Positions 54,013 through 63,687 of a stretch of 64,000 bases of DNA are shown in pieces. This DNA comes from Siphonodentalium dalli (taxonomy: Eukaryota > Mollusca > Scaphopoda > Gadilida > Siphonodentaliidae): assembly GCA_032622095.1 (NCBI GenBank), contig CP136066.1, positions 59,674,609 to 59,738,608 of the forward strand. Reading direction: 5' to 3'. The notes beneath the pieces are model-generated. The model saw only the letters and a list, made by a program, of their open reading frames with translations. It was not told where the DNA came from and did not search any database. Every line of letters starts with the position of its first letter. Position 1 is the stretch's first letter. A program made the position numbers and the translations under genes.

Positions 54013-54124
54013 TTGCATTTCATGGAGTATAGATACACATTGGTCAGACATTTTTATGTGTGGAACGCATTCGCATCCCACAAAAATGTCAGACCAACTT
54101 GCATCCACACTCCATGAAATGTTA
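54013..54124. repeat. Inverted repeat (about 40-bp arms)
   Basis: GCATTTCATGGAGTATAGAT and ACATTTTTATGTGTGGAACG are mirrored by CCACAAAAATGTCAGACCAA and ACACTCCATGAAATG. Family D begins at its right edge. Confidence 0.75.
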
Positions 54125-54328
54125 TACAGTAATGCTCTAAGTAATCGACTTCTCAACCACAGCAGAATTATGGGTAACTTTTCAGGATTTAGTCGGATAT
54201 ATGGCTTGCTGCCATTCATCGGAAAGCTTTCCGATGAATGGCAACAAGCCATATTTCCGACTAAATCCTGAAAAGTTATCAATAATTCTGCTGTGGTTAA
54301 GAAGTCGATTACTTAGAGCATTACTGTA
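54125..54328. mobile_element. Family D foldback (full)
   Basis: TA-CAGTAATGCTCTAAGTAATC to GATTACTTAGAGCATTACTG-TA. The hairpin tip is slightly shortened. Confidence 0.8.
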
Positions 54329-54582
54329 ATTAACATCTTACTCAATTGCACAAACGTCTTCCCGAATCCTCTGTTGATAGCACTACACTATTTAATTTAT
54401 CCAAATATACATCCATACATGTATCATAAGATATTCTGCAGTCAGTGTTTAATACTTTAATTATAGCAAGTTAAATCCATGTTTGATACATATCAACACA
54501 AACACTTGGGTCGTTGTGATGAAATCAATAGCAAAGGTGTGAAAAGACCATGCCATGAATCCTTACTCTGACTAACGGCCGT

Positions 54583-54973
54583 TTAACCCTTTACCCAACA
54601 AAACCGGCCAAATAAAGCTTCAACAGCCTAAAATATCTTCGGTCTGTCTCAATAGAACCATACAAATATGGATATCATTGGAACCGGCTCCTTGACCACA
54701 TTGTGATAGTTACAGTTATGCCCTGTGCCAATGCATTCTCTTATATATGCGAGTCGACCATAGGTCGCCTCGCATATATAAGAGAATGCATTGGCCTAAA
54801 AAAAATCTTTTTTTAACACTTTTTACCATTTTTTCTTACATTCTTTAACAATTTTATAATTTTTAATGTGTTAAGCCAATGCATTCTCTTATATATGCGA
54901 GGCGACCTATGGTCGACTCGCATATATAAGAGAATGCATTGGCACAGGGCCGTTCTGTTGGGTAAAGGATTAA
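54583..54973. mobile_element. TTAA-bounded family A element (full)
   Basis: Inverted orientation; ends TTAACCCTTTACCCAACA and TTGGGTAAAGGATTAA. It sits between CCATGAATCCTTACTCTGAC and AGCCAGAGTAGAGATTCATC, themselves an inverted repeat, so it entered an older hairpin. Confidence 0.85.
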
Positions 54974-55056
54974 TAGCCAGAGTAGAGATTCATCACATGA
55001 TCTAATGTATGGAATGTTTGTTTATGAGTTAATTTCCACCATTATGTGTTTCATAA

Positions 55057-55490
55057 TTAAAGATGCATAATCCGATTAAGCACCCTTCAATTACTATTTA
55101 TTTGGTTTCGGGGGTAAAAAATATTTGATTAGAGTCTCCTCGAGGAGCCCACCTATCAAAGGTCAGAGTTATTAGATATCGTTTTTTGAAATCTATTATT
55201 TTTCACCATCGAGACTTATTAGTGGCCCAGTAAAAAGTCGACGAGCCGACGGTCTCGGATCAAATTACGGATGAAGATGAATAACTCTAAAATCAAGAGA
55301 TTTTGTGTTGAAAATAAGGTCAAATTTCATCGAACAACATGTTGATAAATAACACATTACTATAGTTGACAGTTGTTAGCATTATTTTTGGGCAATTAAT
55401 CGATTCTGATAACTGAAGCAGCATTTCTAAAAATGTTGTTGTTGGAATCCGATTATATGGTGACCATCTAATCAGATTGAGTACCTTTAA
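55057..55490. mobile_element. TTAA-bounded element, family T
   Basis: TTAAAGATGCATAATCCGAT at the left and GAGTACCTTTAA at the right. Interior (GCAATTAATCGATTCTGATA) shared with 61058 and inverted in 46138. Confidence 0.7.
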
Positions 55491-55668
55491 GTGTTTGACC
55501 TAACACTAATTTGAATGTTCTTCTGTATTCAAATGTATTTTCTTAGTTCTTCAAATGTTTTCATGATGATTCAAAGTTAACTTCTAAATTTCCCAAATTC
55601 CAAGTCACATTGTATTTGTCATAATAGGCCCTGCGATATATCCTGGCGATATATCCTGGCGTGTATGT

Positions 55669-55905
55669 ACAGTAATGCTCTAAGTAATCGACTTCTTAAC
55701 CACAGCAGAATTATGGGTAACTTTTCAGGATTTAGTCGGAAATATGGCTTGTTGCCATTCATCGGAAAGCTCTCGAGGAGTTTATCAAAATTTCTCTCAC
55801 TGAGAGGTTTCTGATATATGGCAACAAGCCATATTTCCGACTAAATCCTGAAAAGTTACCCATAATTCTGTAGTGGTTAAGTCGATTACTTAGAGCATTA
55901 CTGTA
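55669..55905. mobile_element. Family D foldback (full)
   Basis: TA-CAGTAATGCTCTAAGTAATC to GATTACTTAGAGCATTACTG-TA, with TCGAGGAGTTTATCAAAATT inserted at the centre. Ends about 57 bp before exon Z14. Confidence 0.8.
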
Positions 55906-55961
55906 GCTGCCTATATTTCTTTCATGTTGAAGTCTGACTCAGTTTTATTATCTCGCTTCAG

Positions 55962-56189
55962 ACTTTGACATGTGACGAATGTGGGCGTACCTACAAGAAC
56001 CGGGGGAGTTTTATGGATCACTTCAGCTACCATCACACACCGAGGGATTATACTTGTCACATATGTAACCGGACATTCAAGAAACGAAGCAACCTTAAGG
56101 AGCACATATATACCCACACCCCAGGGCTGAAGTGTTATAAACATGTGTGTCAGACATGTGGAAAGCAATACACACGCCCGAACCACTAG
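55962..56189 (+). CDS. Z14: C2H2 zinc-finger terminal exon, two fingers plus truncated third
   Basis: A 75-residue exon after TTTTATTATCTCGCTTCAG (AG 55960-55961), phase 0, stop TAG 56187-56189. Fingers C4/C7/H20/H25 and C32/C35/H48/H52 are regular. Finger 3 begins (C63/C66) but the frame ends before any His. In the next frame the DNA after 56170 would read through to HIRTQH, the expected end of that finger, so a one-base change in length has cut it off. This is either a real truncation leaving a two-finger end or a sequencing error. Paired with Z15 (GLKxY, THTPGLK linker). A full family D copy ends about 57 bp upstream. Confidence 0.8.
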   Translation, partial: TLTCDECGRTYKNRGSFMDHFSYHHTPRDYTCHICNRTFKKRSNLKEHIYTHTPGLKCYKHVCQTCGKQYTRPNH

Positions 56190-56229
56190 TGACACACATT
56201 AGGACTCAGCACCCGGGCTTGATGTTTAA

Positions 56230-57179
56230 TGTTTGAATGTTTATTTGCACATTTATACAATACAAATTTACATGCCGTCTTCCTGCCACCCCTGTAATAT
56301 AACATTACATGTATAGTTAGATGGCATTCATAGGTGTAAAATGACTATTCACAACAAGGATGAGCGTTGAAGGGTTTATCAATGAGAAATCTTCTTATAA
56401 ATTGTAAACTGATTCTGTTCATTTGTGAATCATCCAGGTTGCCCTGCGACTACTTGTTCCAATTTCACACTTTGATGTTGTAAATGTCAGTGACCGTGGG
56501 GAATAGCGTGATTTCGAGAATACAACACGTTCAAAATGTGCAAATATATGAGAAACTGGCACAAAACATAACATTATGACGGTTAAGAGGATATGCTAGT
56601 TTATTTTTAAAACAAGTTGATACCTTATTTGTTCGGAAATACTCAGTATTTTTCTATAACATTATGACCAAAGTTTCTAATCGTAAGTTTCGTGGAATGC
56701 GCCATATTTCTACATGTAGGAGAATCTTTTGACTGACAACTTTGTTCACAATGATAGAGTAAACAACTGTGAGTTGGGATACAAATGCAGTATAACCTTG
56801 TTAGAAAAATAGGCAGCATATGATCGCAGCTGCCAAAATACTATATAATGTATCATTATCCTAGTGTATTACCTTTTTCCTCATTTATGATCATGTATGC
56901 GATCGCCTCGGCCATTTGGATGCTTGATACTCATCCACTCAAAACCACGTGATTCCCCACCGTGAATGTGGGTCCTAGATAGATTGTAGTTTTGCATTAT
57001 TCCAACACTGCATGGTCCTACCAGTGTTATTATATATTTCCTATGTCATATTATCCTTTCTCCCAAATCATGAATTGGAAGCTCAAACATGCATGTCGAT
57101 TAGCCACATTCTCTTACTTGCGGCCATGCTCTTATTCATGTCAAAGTCTGATAAGTTTTTTTTTTCCATTTCACTTCAG
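56230..57179. other. Intron-like, gene-free stretch
   Basis: No finger or repeat family recognised until the pyrimidine tract of Z15 (57157-57179). Confidence 0.45.
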
Positions 57180-57437
57180 ACTTTGACATGTGAAGAGTGC
57201 CACCGCAGATACAAGACCCGGGCGAGTTATCTGGATCATTTCTCATATCATCACTCCACGAAAAACTTCACGTGTCATGTCTGTAATCGGTCGTTCGGGA
57301 AGCGGAGTAACCTGAATGCTCATATCTACACACATACTCCAGGGCTTAAGCCTTATGCCTGCGAGTATTGTAATAAACCATATACGAGACGAGACCAAAC
57401 TGGCGATGCCATCAGGACAAAACACGAAACTCAATGA
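57180..57437 (+). CDS. Z15: C2H2 zinc-finger terminal exon, third finger lacks a His
   Basis: An 85-residue exon after TTTTTTTTCCATTTCACTTC-AG (AG 57178-57179), phase 0, stop TGA 57435-57437. Fingers 1 and 2 (C4/C7/H20/H25, C32/C35/H48/H52) closely match Z14 (HFSYHH, KRSNL-x-HIYTHTPGLK). Finger 3 has C61/C64 and H82, but the first His position (77) is Ala, so zinc binding by this finger should be weakened or lost. The frame is open well upstream of the acceptor, through intron that does not look like protein, so I start at the acceptor. A deleted copy of this exon lies 80 bp downstream. Confidence 0.86.
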   Translation, partial: TLTCEECHRRYKTRASYLDHFSYHHSTKNFTCHVCNRSFGKRSNLNAHIYTHTPGLKPYACEYCNKPYTRRDQTGDAIRTKHETQ

Positions 57438-57461
57438 AAAATATAAAGACCTCAAAATGAG

Positions 57462-57496
57462 GTTAAGCGTCTGCCAATCGTGATCGGCCTCTTGTT
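57462..57496. repeat. Short dispersed GATCGTGATCGGCC motif
   Basis: GTTAAGCGTCTGCCAATCGT followed by GATCGGCCTCTTG recurs near 23377 (same strand) and 30594 (opposite strand). Nature unknown. Confidence 0.5.
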
Positions 57497-57516
57497 TTTT
57501 TTAATTTCACATCTGA

Positions 57517-57621
57517 CTCTGACATGTGAAGAGTGTCACCACAGCTACTAGACGAGACAAACTGGCGATATATACATGTACATGTATATCAAGACAAAAC
57601 ATGAAACTCCGTGAAATAGAT
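57517..57621 (+). pseudogene. Deleted relic of a Z15-like exon
   Basis: CTGACATGTGAAGAGTGTCA copies the start of Z15 finger 1, then jumps to GACGAGACAAACTGGCGAT of finger 3 and ends AAACATGAAACTCCGTGAAA. The acceptor AG is changed (CACATCTG for CACTTCAG) and a stop occurs at the deletion joint. Confidence 0.85.
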
Positions 57622-57639
57622 GTATTAAGGACTCCCAAC

Positions 57640-58300
57640 TCATGAAGATATCTTTAGGGGTCGTGCCGGATTTCGACTGTCAAAATTGTGAGCCTCAAAT
57701 ATCCATCATGTACAACATTCAAACAATAATTCATGTCGACAACCACGTCCATAGAAAACTTTATATTATAACCACTTCATTCTATAACCATTGTTCTTAT
57801 AAAATTCAATTGGGTTAAGCGGGTGCCTGCATCTCTCGATATATATTATTAGGTATATATAATATAATTGTCGGTTCCAAACAACTTAACATGACACGTC
57901 TGATCCAAAAAGATAATTATCAGGAGTCGGCAGTTAAATATATCAATTTTCGCACACCATAAGACATACATTAATAATCTATGCACAATACCAGCGACAT
58001 GCTTATCGGCAAGACACACATACATACTATTCGTTGGAGGGTTGACAGGAAGACGGCCTTAACAAAGGCCATGTCAATCCTGGCAGGATTGCCAATATCT
58101 ATCTATATATATATCTATATTTGTAACATTATTTAATCTGAATAGTATTCTGACCAATAAACTATCTATCTATCTATCTATTTAGAATTAAAAAAAACAT
58201 CTTATTGTGCAAATCTGTCAGTGGATATTAATTTGTTTTCTTAACTAGGGGTCACTGATTAATTAGTATGTTTACGATCCCAGCGACAACTTTTGTTAAC
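57640..58300. other. Gene-free stretch with CTAT microsatellite
   Basis: TATCTATATATATATCTATA and a run of CTAT (58097-58181) are the only features seen. Confidence 0.45.
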
Positions 58301-58308
58301 AAGTTATG

Positions 58309-58329
58309 GGGGGGGGGGGGGGGGGGGGT
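58309..58329. repeat. Poly-G run
   Basis: About 20 G residues in a row, a likely place for sequencing-length error. Confidence 0.9.
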
Positions 58330-58499
58330 TGTGTGATATTATAGTCAACTTTTTTTTAGTAATCTCCCTTTTCCAACTTAGAGATTTTTCGCAGCATGCA
58401 TAATTTTACCCTAGCTTGGTTTCCTTGGTATTTTTTCTTTTAAAAAAATCAGTCCCATCTCTAATTTTATTTGAAAAATGTAACAAATAAAATCTTTTC

Positions 58500-58700
58500 A
58501 CATAGCACTCATACATGTAGCTTTTTACCGGAGTTATGGTCCTTGTTGACTTATAATTTTATGATTATTTTGGTTTCTGGGTCATACCTTTAGTTATTGT
58601 TATGTTTGTTTTTGAATGCAGCATACAGATTTCTCATATGAAAATAAAGATCAAGTTATAATTCAGGTTCGGTCTGCCCATTTTTACAGTGCTCAGTTAT
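58500..58700. repeat. GAGTTATGGTCC dispersed repeat
   Basis: CCGGAGTTATGGTCCTTGTT and AAGATCAAGTTATAATTCAG; same type as 21486 and 31650. Confidence 0.45.
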
Positions 58701-58802
58701 TCTACAAAGCCCCAGCTACCATGAAGCCACTGTGTTTTCAAAATGGCTGCCAAGTACATATTTGCCATTGAAATTACACCAATAAGCACTTATGTACATC
58801 AT

Positions 58803-58915
58803 ACAGTAATGCCCTAAATAATCGACTTCTTAACCACATCAGAATTATGGGTAATTTTTCCGGATTTAGTCGGAAATATGGCTTGTTGCCATTTATCGGA
58901 AACCTCTCAGTGAGA
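58803..58915. mobile_element. Family D left half, 111 bp before Z16
   Basis: TA-CAGTAATGCCCTAAATAATC to CGGAAACCTCTCAGTGAGAG. The right arm is absent. Confidence 0.7.
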
Positions 58916-59026
58916 GAAATTTTGATAAACTCGTCTTGTTCGACATATAATATCATAATTTCATAAAGAGCTTCAAACAATCCCGAGATTCCAGAAATCT
59001 AATTTTCCCACTTCATTTATCTTCAG

Positions 59027-59251
59027 AGTTTGATGGACACTCAGCTCGAGTATGAGAATTGGCTTGTTGGGAGAAAAAAAGAGAAACATTTCAGCTGTCG
59101 ATTATGTGGTGTGAAATTTGGCTACTCTAAAAATATATATCGGCATCTAGAAAACAAGCATGGGATTACTCGATCTGAGATAGTTGACATAGAAACCTAC
59201 CTCAAACCTTTTGATATATATGAAGCGAACATATTGCATTCTTCCTTGTGA
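59027..59251 (+). CDS. Z16: C2H2 terminal exon, single finger
   Basis: A 74-residue exon after CCCACTTCATTTATCTTCAG (AG 59025-59026), phase 0, stop TGA 59249-59251. An acidic/polar lead (1-16) and a Lys-rich patch (RKKEKH) precede one regular finger C24/C27/H40/H45 (CGVKFGYSKNIYRHLENKH). The tail (46-74), with a mixed acidic and hydrophobic pattern, has no further ligands. It differs from all other exons in having only one finger, so it would bind DNA weakly alone or serve another purpose, such as protein contact. It is the last finger exon seen. A full family D element begins about 18 bp after the stop. Confidence 0.8.
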   Translation, partial: SLMDTQLEYENWLVGRKKEKHFSCRLCGVKFGYSKNIYRHLENKHGITRSEIVDIETYLKPFDIYEANILHSSL

Positions 59252-59268
59252 AGACACCCCCAGAATTT

Positions 59269-59482
59269 GTACAGTAATGCCCTAAATAATCGACTCCTTA
59301 ACTACAGCAGAATTATGGGTAACTTTTCAGGATTTAGTCGGAAATATGGCTTGTTGCCATTCATCGGAAAGCTCTCACAGAGTTTTCCGATGAGTGGCAA
59401 CAAGCCATATTTCCGACTAAATCCTGAAAAGTTACCTTTAATTCTGCTGTGGTTAAGGAGTCGATTATTTAGAGCATTACAT
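59269..59482. mobile_element. Family D foldback (full)
   Basis: TA-CAGTAATGCCCTAAATAATC to GATTATTTAGAGCATTAC, two arms meeting at CTCTCACAGAGTTTTCC. Confidence 0.8.
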
Positions 59483-59499
59483 TGATGCAGAATCACCCT

Positions 59500-60060
59500 A
59501 TCCTTGACTCATAGAGGCAGCACATCAGATATGACAAGAACAACATTGGTTTCTTGCATTGTGTATCAGCCAAAAATATCTTCTGCACATGCCCACACTG
59601 GTAATAATTTTGTCCCCCCCCCCCCCCATCCATCCATCCATGAGTCTGGTAATAATTATAACTCAAACACATTTATGTTAAAAATGGGCTGTCTCAAGTG
59701 TGGACTAACTTCCAAAAACAACAGATTGATTTGTGTAAAATTTGATTTGTTATTATGTTTCTCTACTTCGTTTATCAAAACGTGTGAGCATTTGGTGCCA
59801 CACATAAGACTTCATATCTATTTCCAAGTGTTAAAAAACAAAGACAATTGTTGACCACATTTTGTGCTCCACGGTAGTGTTAGATGATTTGTGAACAAAA
59901 TCAATCCCTCACTAAAAATACTTGTTGATGTGTACATCATCAGGTCAGGAACATTTCTCATTTAAACTATTATCCTAATGAAGTGCACTCGTAGCAACAT
60001 TACAGCAAATGAACATTCTCCGGATAAAATTTGTTTTACAACCTTTTGTGCCGGCTTGTT
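59500..60060. other. Gene-free stretch
   Basis: Contains a C-run (59611-59624) followed by CATC repeats. A CLKC-containing open frame is discussed under rejected items. Confidence 0.45.
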
Positions 60061-60259
60061 TTAACCCTTTCAGTGCCAAGTCTGATTTTTGTATCAACCC
60101 ATATTTCCATGATCATTTTTCAAATTTATTGATTATAATAATGTGATACATTGATGGAAAGAGCTCTCATAGTATATTTTATTATAATCAATAAATTTGA
60201 AAAATGATCAAGGAAATATGGGTTGATACAAAAATCTGACTTGGCACTGAAAGGGTTAA
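60061..60259. mobile_element. TTAA-bounded foldback, family B (199-bp clean hairpin)
   Basis: TTAACCCTTTCAGTGCCAAG to CTTGGCACTGAAAGGGTTAA. The arms are mirror images over about 85 bp and lack the core cassette. Confidence 0.85.
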
Positions 60260-60319
60260 TATTAAATATTATTATCCATCCCTTAACTAACACTATTTCT
60301 GATTGGGCAAAAGCCGTCA

Positions 60320-60790
60320 CTTGATAGTCCTGGAAAAAGTAATATTGGACTCCCGAAAGTCATATTGGACTCAAGACTGTACAATATCACTTTTTATTGG
60401 GACTCTGTGACGTCACGAATTAACTCTATTGCGAAATGAATCGGTGAAATTGTGATGCGCGTGCAACACTGATGGATTTTAGCAGACGTTTCACTTCCGC
60501 ATTGAGTTTCTTTTCTCACTTCCGTGTTTACTTTTCCAAATCATGCTTTCTGATGATCAAAATACAGGCTTTTATAGAGAATTAAGTGTCGAAAAATACC
60601 AAAAATAACCACAAGTTTTATTCCCAAAATTTGGATAAACATACAGATGGATAATAAAAATGTCATTATACAATGTTGTGTTTTTCTTGTACTCGTCCAA
60701 TATGACTTTTCACCACAACCTGGACTCGTACAAGAAAAAAACACATACTGTACACAACATTGTATAATAACTTCATAATAATGTCCCAAA
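60320..60790. repeat. Inverted-repeat region (GTACAAGAAAAA arms)
   Basis: ATACAATGTTGTGTTTTTCT with TGTACTCGTCCAATATGAC is mirrored by GACTCGTACAAGAAAAAAAC and ACACAACATTGTATAAT (60667-60770). GTCATATTGGACTC also occurs to the left at 60358. Confidence 0.6.
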
Positions 60791-61057
60791 TATGCCATTC
60801 TAAATAACATTAACATGATCACTAAATCGATCCTTCACAACAATATTTAGACAAATTGATGTTAGTTGACTACTTATCATGCGACATCATGATTTAATCA
60901 TTTGCACAGAACGAGACATGTTATTTCGACACAAAAACCAAACATGAATCCGATTTAGTATGACACTGTTTTTGGATGTTTTGTGAAATTTTATGTTGGG
61001 TTACGCCTCTTGTATTGACAACCACAAAATGACGATATCCATATTTAACTATAATAG

Positions 61058-61449
61058 TTAAAGATGCACAATCCGAATTAATCCTAAATTACTTTTTTTG
61101 GGGGCTTCGGGGGTAAAAAATATTTGATTAGAGATGAGGAACCCACACATCAAAGCTCAAGAGTGATCAGATATCGATTTTTGAAATACGTTATTTTTCA
61201 CCCCCTGGAATATATGGCGGCTTGGCAAATATTTGACATATGCTGACCGACATACTCTTGATTCCAAATTGCGTTGAACAAAATGCTGATATATAACACC
61301 TTTTTTTGCAATTTTATGCAATAGTTGACAGCGGTTAGTATTATTTTTGGTCAATTAATCAATTCTGATAACTGAAGCGGTATTTCAAGAAATATTCTTG
61401 TTGTTGGAATCTGATAATATGGGCATCAAATTGGATTGTGTACCTTTAA
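61058..61449. mobile_element. TTAA-bounded element, family T
   Basis: TTAAAGATGCACAATCCGAA at the left and TTGTGTACCTTTAA at the right, imperfect inverted ends with TTAA on both sides. Confidence 0.7.
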
Positions 61450-62110
61450 AGTCAGGATGTGCCTGATCTGATAATTATGTCCCTTCAGAATACTGATGGA
61501 AATTGACTCTGTAATTATTTTATGTTTAACCCTTTGATGACCCATAGATAGCCCCACATAGACTATAAAAAATGTCGTCTACTAACCTCTATACTCTAAT
61601 GATCGAGGGGCGCCTGCGGCGCATAAGATACTTATACCTATTATTTATGTGGGCAGTAGCCTCTATAGGGGCGCCTGCGGCGCATAATATACTATGGGTA
61701 GTGGGATGGGGAGGTGGGTGGGTAACTTAAACCTCTATACTCTAATGATCGAGGGGCATCTGCGGCGCATAAGATACTTATACCTAATTATTTATGTGGG
61801 CAGTAGCCCCTATAGGGGCGCCTGTGGCGCATAATATACTATGGGTGGCGGGATGGGGAGGTGGGTGGGTAACTAACCTCTATACTCTAATGACCAAGGG
61901 CATAAGATACTTATACCTATTACTTATGTGGCAGTAGCGGTATTTCAAGAAATATTCTTGTTGTTGGAATCTGATAATATGGGCATCAAATCGGATTGTG
62001 TACCTTTAATGTCAGGATGTGCCTTATCTGATAATTATGTTCCTTCACTCTGTACTTATTTGATGTTTAACCCTTTGATGACCCATAAAGAGCCCCACAT
62101 ACATGTAGAC
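61376..62110. repeat. Local duplication: family T end and TTAACCCTTTGATGACCC block
   Basis: GCGGTATTTCAAGAAATATT through GATAATTATGT and TTAACCCTTTGATGACCCAT occurs at 61378-61560 and again at 61938-62090, flanking the 146-bp tandem repeat. Confidence 0.75.
61584..61930. repeat. 146-bp tandem repeat, about 2.4 copies
   Basis: AACCTCTATACTCTAATGAT begins units at about 61584, 61730 and 61875. Each full unit has two GGGGCGCCTGCGGCGCATAA-like GC-rich words and GGGATGGGGAGGTGGGTGGG. Confidence 0.85.
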
Positions 62111-62204
62111 TATAGCAGATGATGCTCCATAGTGCTTCCATCTGTGTGAAGCTCCGTGTGGGTTAAACCCAATCATTAAACTTTATATATCACCTTAGAG
62201 TTAA

Positions 62205-62450
62205 TTAACTGTTTCATGACCAGACCCATGCTGGTGCAGCATTAAAGATATTGTGTCAGTTGATTCTCTTACATTGTATAAATGCGAGTTTCCCCATAGG
62301 GTCCAGCCTCACACATATAAGAGAATTAACTGGCTTACAAGGTAAATAATGTTGGACCAATGTATTTCTTATATATGCGAGGCTCCCTATAAGGGAATGC
62401 ATTGGCAAAGGGTTTTCCCTCAAGAAGCTCCAGTCATGTAAGGGATATAA
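62205..62450. mobile_element. Family C element, degenerate
   Basis: TTAACTGTTTCATGACCAGA to CTCCAGTCATGTAAGGGATA with two decayed hairpins. The right TTAA is lost. Confidence 0.55.
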
Positions 62451-62484
62451 AGCTATGTTCTAATTGATAAATGTTTCAGGTATA

Positions 62485-62667
62485 AATGACCTAAATAATC
62501 GACTCCTTAACCACAGCAGAATTATGGGTAACTTTTCAGGATTTAGTCGGACATACTGAGAGCTTTACGATTAATGGCAACAAGCCATATTTCCGACTAA
62601 ATCCTGAAAAGTTACCCACAATTCTGCAGTGGTTAAGGAGTCATTTATTTAGGGCATTACTTATTTG
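62485..62667. mobile_element. Family D foldback, left arm shortened
   Basis: AATGACCTAAATAATCGACT to TTATTTAGGGCATTACTT. Confidence 0.7.
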
Positions 62668-62804
62668 ATGTATATACATGTACATATCAATTGTTTCTTA
62701 CATTGTCACAGTTTAACCATAGATAGGTATCTGGTTTAATAAAATACCAATAATATTACATATTACTCTGTCTTTCCCTTTATTCAATCATTCCATGACC
62801 ATTT

Positions 62805-63200
62805 ATACCCAACGTAACAATGTTACGGGAGGTATATAGGAATCCGCTTGTCCATCTGTCTGTACATCCATCCATCAAGCCATCCTTTCATGGGCGCAAC
62901 TTGGTCTGAGCTTGTATTCCTACATTTCTCAGTCCATTTTTTTAACCTTTGCACAGCTATTTAGTACCATGGGAACCTGTACACATGTGATTATGAGGTC
63001 TGTCCTATTTTCTTTTAGTAGAGTTTTCCATTTAGAAGTTTGTTGGGGCTTGTATTCCTACATTTCCACAAATTAGTTGGAACATGGCACAGTTATTAAG
63101 AAATAACTCTTGTTTCGTTTAAGGTTATGGAGTTATAACCGAAAAGTTTTTTAGGCACGCGGGTATGGGCATGGTCACTCGACGCTGCTGTCATTTCTGT
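62805..63200. repeat. GTCCATCTGTCTGTACATCC-type dispersed repeat
   Basis: CCAACGTAACAATGTTACGG, GTCCATCTGTCTGTACATCC and GGCTTGTATTCCTACATTTC (twice); probably the same broad repeat class as 21486. Confidence 0.45.
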
Positions 63201-63349
63201 AGTGGGGAAAGTAATCTAGAAATTTATATTATCGAGAAATAACCTAACTCGCAAAGTTTGTAACGGCCAATTGTTTCATAGTATTCCATGGATTTACATC
63301 TTATGATTTAATTATTTACCACTATGAGAACCTGTGGACCTGTGATTAT

Positions 63350-63472
63350 AAGTAATGCTCGGGGAGAGCTTTCCGATGAATGGCAACAAGCCATATTTCC
63401 GACTAAATCCTGCAACGTTACCCATAATTCTGCTGTGTTTAAGGAGTCGATTAATTAGAGCATTACTGTAGC
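63350..63472. mobile_element. Family D right half
   Basis: GAGAGCTTTCCGATGAATGG to TTAATTAGAGCATTACTG-TA. Confidence 0.7.
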
Positions 63473-63497
63473 TTTGGGTATTTGGGTTGAATGTCCT

Positions 63498-63610
63498 TAC
63501 AGTAATGCCCTAAATAATCGACTCCTTAACCACAGCAGAATTATGGGTAATTTTTCAGGACTTAGTCGAAAATATGGCTTGTTGCCATTCATCGGAATGC
63601 TCTCACTACT
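63498..63610. mobile_element. Family D left half
   Basis: TA-CAGTAATGCCCTAAATAATC to CATTCATCGGAATGCTCTCA. GCTTTGGGTATTTGGGTTGA before it is repeated before the next copy. Confidence 0.7.
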
Positions 63611-63687
63611 TTAAAAAAAATCACAATCTTGTTCGTCTTATACAATCCAACATATATATAGCTTTGGGTATTTGGGTTGAATGTCCT

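Noticed and set aside
59504-59854. 116-residue frame containing CLKC
   Set aside because: Only one Cys pair with no His at finger spacing, no acceptor in phase, and low-complexity C-run at the front.
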